Below, one piece after another: positions 7,107-12,802 of a DNA stretch of 12,802 nt. The notes beneath the pieces were generated by a model that saw only the letters and a list, made by a program, of their open reading frames with translations, did no database searches and had not been told where the DNA came from. This DNA is from Desulfobacteraceae bacterium. GTDB taxonomy: Bacteria > Desulfobacterota > DSM-4660 > Desulfatiglandales > Desulfatiglandaceae. The translations under genes and the position numbers were made by a program. The stretch is from assembly GCA_030589715.1 (NCBI GenBank), contig JAUUVE010000023.1:1-12802 (forward strand), given 5' to 3'. The stretch's first letter is position 1, and each line of letters starts with the position of its first letter.

Positions 7107-7964
7107 CTACTTAAAGGTGTAAGTTATTGTTTTCGTTTCTCCGCTGCGGATAATATCCACAGAGACCTGGGATCCTGATTTGAGTCTTTGATACAACGAA
7201 AAGACGTCGTCGGGGCTATTTATGGGTCTGCCATTTACCTTTTGGACAATATCTCCATTTTTAAGTCCCAATTTGGCAAAGATGGAACCTCTTTTGATGC
7301 GGGCAAGTTCTAACCCGTCGGGTTTACCATCCTTTATGCGGGGGCGGACGCGAACTTGAGTTAAGAGCTGGCCAAGGTTTTTAAGCGACTTTTCCAGGTC
7401 AGACTTGGAGAGTGTTATGGTAGCTCCTTTCCTAATAGGGCCTTTTGAACCGCCACCCCTTCTTATCTTCCCAGAGGCGGCCTCTTCCATGGTCAATATC
7501 TCATCTCTATCTCCGACCCTGAGGACCACCTTTCCTCTTAGGATTTTTTTGATGACTGCATTCTGAACTGTATCTCCTCGCTTGTATAGTCCCTGCTCTC
7601 TTTTCTGTGTCTCTTCAATTACAGCATAGGAGTTCTCCTGGTTGCCAGTTACTGTGCCCAGGAGCAAGACCTTGAGGGAAGTGGGCTCCAGGGCCTCAAT
7701 CTCTTCTGTCCCCAGCGCTTTGGCCTTTGCCCCTTCGAGTGGGTTCTCGTTGGACCCGAATATATTTCGTCCGGTTATAACGCTGAAATCACTCAGTGGT
7801 GGTCTCTTGTGTATCTGAAGAGGGGGGATCTTCCGAACCACAGTCTCTTTGATTTCGACCTGGGCCAGGTGCGAGCAGACAACCTTATAGAAGATGTCCA
7901 CGCCAATGTAGATGACAGCGGATAAGGCAAAAAGGTTAAATATGGTGGAATAGAGCTTTTTCAT
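7107..7964 (-). CDS. gspC: Type II secretion system protein GspC (PDZ type)
   Basis: A 285-aa bitopic inner-membrane protein that connects the secretin periplasmic domains to the GspL/M platform. It has a short cytoplasmic N-terminus, a membrane helix at about 8-26, and the homology region (about 58-155) starting LSDFSVITGRNIFGSNENP and containing LKVLLLGTVTGNQENSYAVIE. A basic Gly-rich linker (about 165-180) follows, then a helix. The C-terminal PDZ domain (about 212-285) reads RGSIFAKLGLKNGDIVQKVNG and VDIIRSGETKTITYTF. Length and order match PDZ-type GspC. In this operon gspC sits in the middle, next to gspA and the gspB-like gene, rather than first. ATG 7964 is the start; the upstream GGATC is a weak ribosome site. 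The 64-bp gap to gspN holds nothing else that I can identify. Confidence 0.93.
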   Translation of the reverse strand: MKKLYSTIFNLFALSAVIYIGVDIFYKVVCSHLAQVEIKETVVRKIPPLQIHKRPPLSDFSVITGRNIFGSNENPLEGAKAKALGTEEIEALEPTSLKVLLLGTVTGNQENSYAVIEETQKREQGLYKRGDTVQNAVIKKILRGKVVLRVGDRDEILTMEEAASGKIRRGGGSKGPIRKGATITLSKSDLEKSLKNLGQLLTQVRVRPRIKDGKPDGLELARIKRGSIFAKLGLKNGDIVQKVNGRPINSPDDVFSLYQRLKSGSQVSVDIIRSGETKTITYTFK

Positions 7965-8028
7965 CAGTGATCCGTATGCTGGACTCGGCAGGGGAATAAA
8001 GCCTTTCCTCCCAGTAAAGGTGAAGGTG

Positions 8029-8925
8029 TTACGTGAACCTGAATCCAGGCTTACCGAATGTCCCGTTGATAATAAAGGATCGGCTCCCCTTTTTTAGATA
8101 TTTTTTCAAGAACCTCAAGGTATTCATGTCACCGCCAATGCCCTGGAAGATTCCGGCAAGGGGTTCAATTCTGCCCCTTAGGTCAAGGGTGCTCTTTGAA
8201 ATCTCTTTTTTGAGGCCTATGGTTCCGGATAATGTCCCTTGAACTTCTCGACCCTTCAACTCAACCCTGGCCAGGTCAAGCTTTCGATCCTTGAGGGCTA
8301 TTTTTATGGAAAGTTCAGTAAACTTAACTCTCTCAAAACTCAAAATAGGTTCCGGGAGCTCCACACGGCCATCTGTTACCCTTATATCCGCCTCGCCTGT
8401 GCCGTCAATAAGGAGATTAGATCCCTTACTGAAAGCAAGAGTCCCTCCCAGGATTCCGCCTATCCTGTGGCCGATAAGGGATATGAGGTACGCACACTCG
8501 CCAATATCAATATCCTTCAATTTGATCCATGCGGTGAAAGGGGCGCTGGGGTTATTTTCCGTAAGATGCAAAGTGCCCTTGGCCTTACCCCCATAGGTCT
8601 GAGAGTCAAAAGAGTAATTGGGTTTCCCCTGAAGAAGTGAGAAAAGCTCAGGCCTAATAGAAAGCTCGGCTGAGCTGAATAGGACATCGTCAGGCCTTTT
8701 CCTGAGGGTGAGCTTGATATTCCGGAGCTTCAGACCGGGGGGCCAGGAGGGACCAACTCTTTCAACCGAAAGGAGGAGGGAAGGATTTGCCCTGGTGGCA
8801 GTTGTTTGAACATAATCCCTTATCTCATTCGAAGGGAAGCGGTAGTACAAGAGTCCAATGGTCAGCAAGACACCGTAAAGGGTATACCACAAGATCTTCT
8901 TTTTTTCCCCTACATTCTGCTTCAT
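8029..8925 (-). CDS. gspN: Type II secretion system protein GspN
   Basis: 298 aa. It has one N-terminal membrane helix (about 11-27, after KKK) and a long beta-rich periplasmic part with the AsmA/LptC-like layering of GspN (LRNIKLTLRKRPDDVLFSSAELSI-type, YGGKAKGTL, DGRVELPEP, VQGTLSGTIGL). It ends LKKGSRSFIINGTFGKPGFRF, typical of the short GspN found in Deltaproteobacteria and Leptospira-like T2SS loci. GspN is an accessory component of uncertain mechanism that sits in the inner membrane facing the periplasm and is dispensable in some systems. The ATG at 8925 has AAGG seven bases upstream, inside the 25-bp gap after gspM. Its place after L and M fits the standard J-K-L-M-N order. No missing parts are seen. 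Confidence 0.88.
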   Translation of the reverse strand: MKQNVGEKKKILWYTLYGVLLTIGLLYYRFPSNEIRDYVQTTATRANPSLLLSVERVGPSWPPGLKLRNIKLTLRKRPDDVLFSSAELSIRPELFSLLQGKPNYSFDSQTYGGKAKGTLHLTENNPSAPFTAWIKLKDIDIGECAYLISLIGHRIGGILGGTLAFSKGSNLLIDGTGEADIRVTDGRVELPEPILSFERVKFTELSIKIALKDRKLDLARVELKGREVQGTLSGTIGLKKEISKSTLDLRGRIEPLAGIFQGIGGDMNTLRFLKKYLKKGSRSFIINGTFGKPGFRFT

Positions 8926-8950
8926 GATTAAACCTTGGTCTCTTGATCCC

Positions 8951-9472
8951 TTATGTCCGCTTTAGGGTCAACACCTGCAAAATGGCATCAAGGGAACCGG
9001 GGGCACCCTTATTTTCTTTGATTGAAATCCTTTTGATACCCACAACATTCTGCGGCGACTCGATACGGTATAAGTAATCAACGAGCTGCCCAAGGGAGAT
9101 CCCCTCCAGTTTCATCTCGACCATTGTTTCCTCGTAAGGGCCTGTGCCTTTCAAGACTGAGGGCCTCATATACTTAATATGACCCTTGACCAAGGCCTCC
9201 CCGGCCGCCCTTTCAAGAAAAGAAAAGAGTGTAAATCCAACCTTGCGCCTGGCAAGAATATTTCGTGCCCCCCGCGAACCGGTCTTGTAAGACCGGTATT
9301 TGGCGCTCAGGATCACGACCTCTTTTAATGCCTCTTCCTTGGCCTGAATGGCTTTTTTCATACGTTGGCGTTTTTCAAGAAAGGGAAAAAAGAAGAACTG
9401 AAATAGAAGGAATACCACCAGACAGCAGGCAGCCAAGATTACAAGATACTTTTCTCGCCTTCCAAGCTTCAT
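8951..9472 (-). CDS. gspM: Type II secretion system protein GspM
   Basis: 173 aa from ATG 9472. It has a short basic cytoplasmic N-terminus (MKLGRREKY), a long hydrophobic helix (about 9-31), a coiled-coil-like charged segment (about 33-65), and a small ferredoxin-like alpha/beta domain (about 75-170) with the GspM/PilO-type motif LEGISLGQLVDYLYRIES. GspM binds GspL and stabilises the inner-membrane platform. Start choice: the frame extends to a TTG at 9490, but the ATG at 9472 forms the classic ATGA overlap with the gspL stop (9469-9472) and begins at the family-typical position, so translation is probably coupled to gspL. A GGG-rich stretch lies just upstream inside gspL. Sequence conservation of GspM is low generally, so the call rests on the helix-plus-ferredoxin layout and on the position between gspL and gspN. 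Confidence 0.88.
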   Translation of the reverse strand: MKLGRREKYLVILAACCLVVFLLFQFFFFPFLEKRQRMKKAIQAKEEALKEVVILSAKYRSYKTGSRGARNILARRKVGFTLFSFLERAAGEALVKGHIKYMRPSVLKGTGPYEETMVEMKLEGISLGQLVDYLYRIESPQNVVGIKRISIKENKGAPGSLDAILQVLTLKRT

Positions 9473-10962
9473 GATCCCGGCCCCCGCCAACTCCGTTTCA
9501 GCTTTATTTCAAATTGCACCTTCTTGCCTTTCCGGTCAAGGTTTGCGGAACTAATTGTGACTTGGTCAAAGAGGGCCGAAGACTCCAGGCCATTCTTGAT
9601 ATTGTCAACTGCATTGAACGTAGTGGTCCTGCCGCTCATCCTCACCATATCCGGGTCAATTATCATACGAGTAATACGGACATCCAGGGATCTTGGAATC
9701 CGCTTGGATATATTCTTTAATAGGTCAAGAACGTTCCTTCCTCCATCTATCCCAGGATATGTTGCTGCTGGCCCCTTGATCTGATTGATCCTTATCTTCA
9801 TCTGCGCCAAGGGATCTACGATTCTCTTGACATCAGGAAAGGTCTGCATGAATACCTTCTTGATCTCCTGGTCCAGGTTCCTGTACCTTTTCTTCATGAG
9901 ATAGTAACCTATGCCCATGTCAGCGGCCAGGAAGGCCAAAACGACCATGATAGAGATGACTCCTTTTCGGAGTTCCTTCTTGATCCCAAGATATTTGCCT
10001 TTTACCTCAAACTCATCCCTCCTGAAATTGAATCCCTGGGTGCGTTTGGCCTCCCGAAGTGCAAGTGAAAGGGCGTTATCCATCAGGGGGGCATTCCAGG
10101 CTTGTGCCACATCTCCATTCATCCGTATCCGTTTGTCCTCAACCAGATTGATTTGCTCAGAAGGGAGATCAAGGAATTGGCTCAATAGGGGGCCTGTGTC
10201 CGGCCGGAGTGCTCCCGTACCAGTGAAAAAGACCTTTTCGGGATAAAAGACCTGATGGTTCTGCCGTCCAAAGGCATAGATTGTATCACGAACCATCTTG
10301 CACAGGGACTCAAGATAGGGCCCGATCTCCTTTGTGGTCGCGGGATCGGCGGGGGGGATAGCAACCAGACCCCCATTGAGGGCAAATGTGCGGATTAGGG
10401 CAATACGTCTTCTCAGATAGAGGACCATGGTACTTCTCTTCTGACAGATGTCCAAGATGATGCCATGGTCAGGGACCCCTTCACACCTCAGGAGCCAGGA
10501 GACTAAGGGCAGACATCTAATATCCAAGATCTCCGGGTTGAGTCCGATGGCCTCTAACTTTGTCAAATATTCTGAAACAACTGCCTTTTTTATGGAAACC
10601 GCCAGGATGTCGGTCTGGTCGGATCGATCTATGATGGCAAAATCAACTATCAGTTCCTCAATGGGGAAGGGAAGCATGCTATCAATTTCGTATGGGAGCG
10701 TCTTCCTTATCTTTCGCGGGTCCTTAAAGGGCATTTGGAGGTTTCGATAGGAGACATCTCCTGCCGGAATCGATGTGATACAGGTATCACTCTTGAGGGC
10801 TACTCCCTCAAAGATCCTTCTCAGGCCGTCATCCAGGTCCCCATTCTCTTCAATCATGACATGGGCGCAGGCTGTGATCTGATATCCCTTTAGTCCGCTT
10901 ATGACCTGGACCGCTGTGATGGAGTCTTCGTTGATGTCAAGGCCTAGTGTTTTTCTTGGCAT
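9469..10962 (-). CDS. gspL: Type II secretion system protein GspL (PilM-like actin fold)
   Basis: 497 aa. The cytoplasmic N-terminal part (about 1-310) has the PilM/FtsA actin-like fold: LGLDINEDSITAVQV at the start (phosphate-1-like loop), DHGIILDI (165-172) and VFFTGTG (244-250). It recruits the GspE ATPase. FNFRRDEFE (311-319) corresponds to the conserved NLxxGEF motif before the membrane. One transmembrane helix lies at about 334-355. The periplasmic part resembles PilN/GspL ferredoxin-like domains (about 410-490; LLKNISKRIPRSLDVRI, VRMSGRTTTFNAVDNIKN). The whole reads like PilM fused to PilN, as expected for GspL. The ATG (10962-10960) shares one base with the gspK stop (TAATG), with GGAAG eight bases upstream, so translation is probably coupled. 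It ends in an ATGA overlap with gspM. No domain is missing. Confidence 0.93.
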   Translation of the reverse strand: MPRKTLGLDINEDSITAVQVISGLKGYQITACAHVMIEENGDLDDGLRRIFEGVALKSDTCITSIPAGDVSYRNLQMPFKDPRKIRKTLPYEIDSMLPFPIEELIVDFAIIDRSDQTDILAVSIKKAVVSEYLTKLEAIGLNPEILDIRCLPLVSWLLRCEGVPDHGIILDICQKRSTMVLYLRRRIALIRTFALNGGLVAIPPADPATTKEIGPYLESLCKMVRDTIYAFGRQNHQVFYPEKVFFTGTGALRPDTGPLLSQFLDLPSEQINLVEDKRIRMNGDVAQAWNAPLMDNALSLALREAKRTQGFNFRRDEFEVKGKYLGIKKELRKGVISIMVVLAFLAADMGIGYYLMKKRYRNLDQEIKKVFMQTFPDVKRIVDPLAQMKIRINQIKGPAATYPGIDGGRNVLDLLKNISKRIPRSLDVRITRMIIDPDMVRMSGRTTTFNAVDNIKNGLESSALFDQVTISSANLDRKGKKVQFEIKLKRSWRGPGS

Positions 10963-11939
10963 TACTCAATCTTCCACGATAAAATTTTCACGGTCCCTTC
11001 ACCCCTTTTGACCATTGCGGTCACCATCTTTTTCATTTCTCCCTTCAAACCCTGTGACCTAATCTCGAAATAGGTGCTTGTGGTGGTAACAAGGCCCGGA
11101 TCAATATTCATATGGCTCATCCCATGCACATTCTTGTACCATTTTGGGTTTTTTAGATCATTCTCCTTGTCAAGGCGATATTCAACCATACTCTCCACCG
11201 CCTCGTCATCTATCCCAGGGAAAAGGCATTTCAATACCAAGGGATCGGCTGTATTGATATTGATCTTTCCGTCACCGTGAACAGTCAGATATCTTGATAG
11301 CCCAGGCCTCTCTTTTGTTCCGTAAAAGAGCTCCCTGGTAATTCCCCTTACAAGCAGCAGTTGCTCAAGGAACTGAAAGGGCCCATTCTTGCACCGGTAA
11401 GGTCTTTCCAGGCCCTGATAATAGCCATTCTCAGCGCCAAACCTGGTCACCTCGTCGTCCGGATCGATCCAGTCCTTTATTGCATCCAGGAGATTGTCGA
11501 CCTTTTCGGGGTCAAGGTCGAATGGCTCCGAGTTCAAGAACCTACTCAATAGATCTCTTTGTCTTGCATCAAAGCCCCCCTTTTTATCAACCAATTGATT
11601 GACCTGAATCTTTCCTGAAAGATCAAGGATCTCCAGCTCAAACTGGCCTTGTTTAAACATGGAGGCAGAATAGGAAGAAAAGGCCTTTGAATAGGCCCAA
11701 GGCTCTTGAAGAGAGTCAAAATCGGTTTCTGAGGCGTCCTCAGTGAGAAAAGCGAGGGCACAGTTGAATCCGGATCTTGCAATGGATGCCAGAGTGATAC
11801 CATCCCTGAGGTTTGTGGCGGAATAGAGATCCGAGCGCATGGAAAAATTGAACTGAAGGGTAAACACAACGATCAGGCTGACCACCAGGATCGTAAGTAT
11901 CAGGGCAAAGCCTCGATTATCCTTTAGGAGCTCTTTCAT
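10962..11939 (-). CDS. gspK: Minor pseudopilin GspK
   Basis: 325 aa from ATG 11939. The leader MKELLKDNRG is followed by F and a hydrophobic stem (FALILTILVVSLIVV), giving a prepilin-peptidase cleavage site after G10. Position +5 of the mature protein is Leu, not the usual Glu, as is common for GspK. The large globular part carries the family motifs DWIDPDDE (156-163), GAENGYY (168-174), a Cys-containing YRCKNGPFQFLEQL and the helix-hairpin-like KININTADP (225-233). GspK caps the pseudopilus tip together with GspI and GspJ. Start choice: a GTG at 11969 would add ten residues (with Pro and Cys) before the leader; the ATG at 11939 gives a normal leader and has a GGGGAAA ribosome site six bases away. 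The start lies inside gspJ, overlapping it by 23 bp. Confidence 0.95.
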   Translation of the reverse strand: MKELLKDNRGFALILTILVVSLIVVFTLQFNFSMRSDLYSATNLRDGITLASIARSGFNCALAFLTEDASETDFDSLQEPWAYSKAFSSYSASMFKQGQFELEILDLSGKIQVNQLVDKKGGFDARQRDLLSRFLNSEPFDLDPEKVDNLLDAIKDWIDPDDEVTRFGAENGYYQGLERPYRCKNGPFQFLEQLLLVRGITRELFYGTKERPGLSRYLTVHGDGKININTADPLVLKCLFPGIDDEAVESMVEYRLDKENDLKNPKWYKNVHGMSHMNIDPGLVTTTSTYFEIRSQGLKGEMKKMVTAMVKRGEGTVKILSWKIE

Positions 11940-12630
11940 ACATTTCCCCGGCCATAGGAAGTGAGACACCAGTACTGAATCTGATGGGTGATTCAGGATC
12001 GGTCTTATTCACAAATTCCAGCGAGATAAGAACCATCACAGGCAAGTTGCCATCAAATTCCTCCTTGGTTGAATCCCATCTCTCGTGCGGCTTACCATCA
12101 CTACTGTAGTAAGTCAAATCAACCGAAGAGAGGCCTTCACAGAGAGGAACTCCGCCAGACCCTTCTTCCGGCTCTTCATCAAATTCCGGGGTATCTGACC
12201 TGAGAAGGGTAGCACCATTTTCCTGATCGCTTTCAACCGCGTAATAGGCTATCGTTGTGGCCCCTGAGTCTGGCTCTGTATCGTTGAAGCCAATATGGGC
12301 CCTGGATAGGAACCGGAGGGTATCAAAGGGCCTGCCATTTATCTCCTTTTTCTCTCCAATAAATACATCTAGCCCCTGGGTATCTGCTTCTGTTTTCTTG
12401 GTATATGCACCAGGGATAACATAGACCGATTCCAGATCCTCGATCATCCTCTCCAAGGCTGTACGGGCCATTGCGTAAATGCCTGCCTGGGACTCAGTCT
12501 GGTCCATAATCCTAAAGGCCCCGGTATAGGTGGTGAAGATCGTTGAGAGGATGATAGCAAAAATAAAAGTAGCTATCAGGATCTCCACCAGGGTGAAGCC
12601 GCTGCTATTTGAGAGGTTCTTGGTCTTCAT
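11917..12630 (-). CDS. gspJ: Minor pseudopilin GspJ
   Basis: 237 aa from ATG 12630. The leader MKTKNLSNSSG is cut before FTLVEILIATFIFAIIL; the +5 Glu is present (E16), which is the type IV pilin/pseudopilin methylation signal (IPR012902-type N-terminus). The following sequence, MARTALERMIEDLESVYV, and the beta-rich C-terminal half (about 100-225) with LRFLSRAHIGF and SVDLTYYSSDGKPHERWDS fit GspJ. GspJ joins GspI and GspK in the pseudopilus tip complex. Start choice: GTG at 12642 is also in frame, but ATG 12630 gives a normal leader and has GGTGA about nine bases upstream. It is the first complete gene of the operon in the window, and its last 23 bases are shared with gspK. Confidence 0.94.
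   Translation of the reverse strand: MKTKNLSNSSGFTLVEILIATFIFAIILSTIFTTYTGAFRIMDQTESQAGIYAMARTALERMIEDLESVYVIPGAYTKKTEADTQGLDVFIGEKKEINGRPFDTLRFLSRAHIGFNDTEPDSGATTIAYYAVESDQENGATLLRSDTPEFDEEPEEGSGGVPLCEGLSSVDLTYYSSDGKPHERWDSTKEEFDGNLPVMVLISLEFVNKTDPESPIRFSTGVSLPMAGEMYERAPKG
11943..11949 (-). promoter_or_regulatory. Ribosome binding site of gspK inside gspJ
   Basis: GGGGAAA on the minus strand; its four Gs end six bases before the ATG at 11939. It decides the gspK start in favour of this ATG over the upstream GTG at 11969, which would place extra residues ahead of the prepilin leader. Confidence 0.55.
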
Positions 12631-12802
12631 TCTTACATTCACCAGGTTTAAAACCTTGGCCTTTCAGGCGTATAGCTTTAGCGGGCTTTGGATTCCGAAT
12701 ATCGAATACCCGCCTGCCATGCAGAATGCGCTGGGATAGGACAATAATTGCGGTACCGAGATCAACATTGAGGTGCTATATCCAATCTGCCCAAAGGCAT
12801 TG
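12631..12802. other. Region upstream of gspJ without a recognisable gene
   Basis: About 170 bases with no identifiable coding sequence. On the minus strand all three frames contain stops; the longest (12664-12801, 45 codons, open at the edge) shows no pseudopilin features. Present are CAGGCG/CGCCTG arms at 12665-12670 and 12711-12716 and a tandem CGAATA(T/C) heptamer at 12696-12709. gspI, expected before gspJ, is either beyond the edge or has only its last few codons here. Confidence 0.5.
12665..12716. repeat. Weak inverted repeat upstream of gspJ
   Basis: The arms CAGGCG (12665-12670) and CGCCTG (12711-12716) are perfect, and a further TAT/ATA pairing (12671-12673 with 12706-12708) is possible across a 2-base bulge. 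The intervening ~32 bases contain the duplicated CGAATAT/CGAATAC heptamer. No T-run follows on either strand. It could be a decayed intergenic repeat or chance. Confidence 0.35.

Noticed and set aside
9472..9490. TTG start for gspM at 9490
   Set aside because: The ATG at 9472 forms an ATGA overlap with gspL and gives the normal short basic N-terminus.
12664..12801. Minus-strand open frame of 45 codons at the right edge as a possible gspI end
   Set aside because: The translation has no pseudopilin-like composition or motifs and lies in a repeat-containing stretch; it could not be told from non-coding sequence.
1..12802. CRISPR arrays, tRNA/rRNA genes, transposases, integrases or phage genes
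   Set aside because: None were seen; the window is fully occupied by the reductase and T2SS genes with short spacers.

Overview
The window is almost entirely one long minus-strand operon for a type II secretion system (T2SS, general secretion pathway), facing a single plus-strand gene at its left edge. The product families point to a Deltaproteobacteria/Desulfobacterota-type anaerobe. The evidence is a GspN of the short AsmA-like kind, a GspL with a PilM-like fold, a TPR protein carrying a GspB-type N-terminus beside an ExeA/GspA ATPase, and a neighbouring methylenetetrahydrofolate reductase with the cysteine-rich C-terminal domain typical of Wood-Ljungdahl-type C1 metabolism. GC content looks moderate (estimated by eye near 50%). 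The taxonomic placement is inference from gene content, not from a marker gene.

Layout, left to right: positions 3-980 (+) hold the 3' part of the methylenetetrahydrofolate reductase gene. After a 4-bp convergent gap, the T2SS genes lie on the minus strand. In transcription order (right to left) they are gspJ, gspK, gspL, gspM, gspN, gspC, gspA (exeA-like), a gspB-like/TPR gene, gspD and gspE. The first four genes are chained by overlaps (23 bp for J/K, TAATG for K/L, ATGA for L/M), and gspD/gspE are 1 bp apart. The only spacers above 50 bp inside the cluster are gspN/gspC (64 bp) and gspA/gspB-like (99 bp). The second carries a clear hairpin. At the right edge about 170 bases upstream of gspJ show no recognisable gene, only a weak inverted repeat and an AT-rich heptamer duplication.

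How the parts work together (family knowledge): GspD is the outer-membrane secretin; GspC links it to the inner-membrane platform; GspL and GspM form the platform that recruits the GspE ATPase; GspJ and GspK are minor pseudopilins at the tip of the pseudopilus; GspN is an accessory envelope protein. GspA, with its peptidoglycan-binding end, and the GspB-like TPR protein probably help place or assemble the secretin across the cell wall. The genes for GspF (platform), GspG/H/I (pseudopilins) and GspO (prepilin peptidase) are not in the window. F, G, H and I may lie just beyond the right edge.

I did not find a wholly new system. The most unusual points are the GspB/TPR hybrid protein, the hairpin in the longest internal spacer, the two 8-base G tracts inside gspE and gspA, and the gene-free stretch where gspI would be expected.
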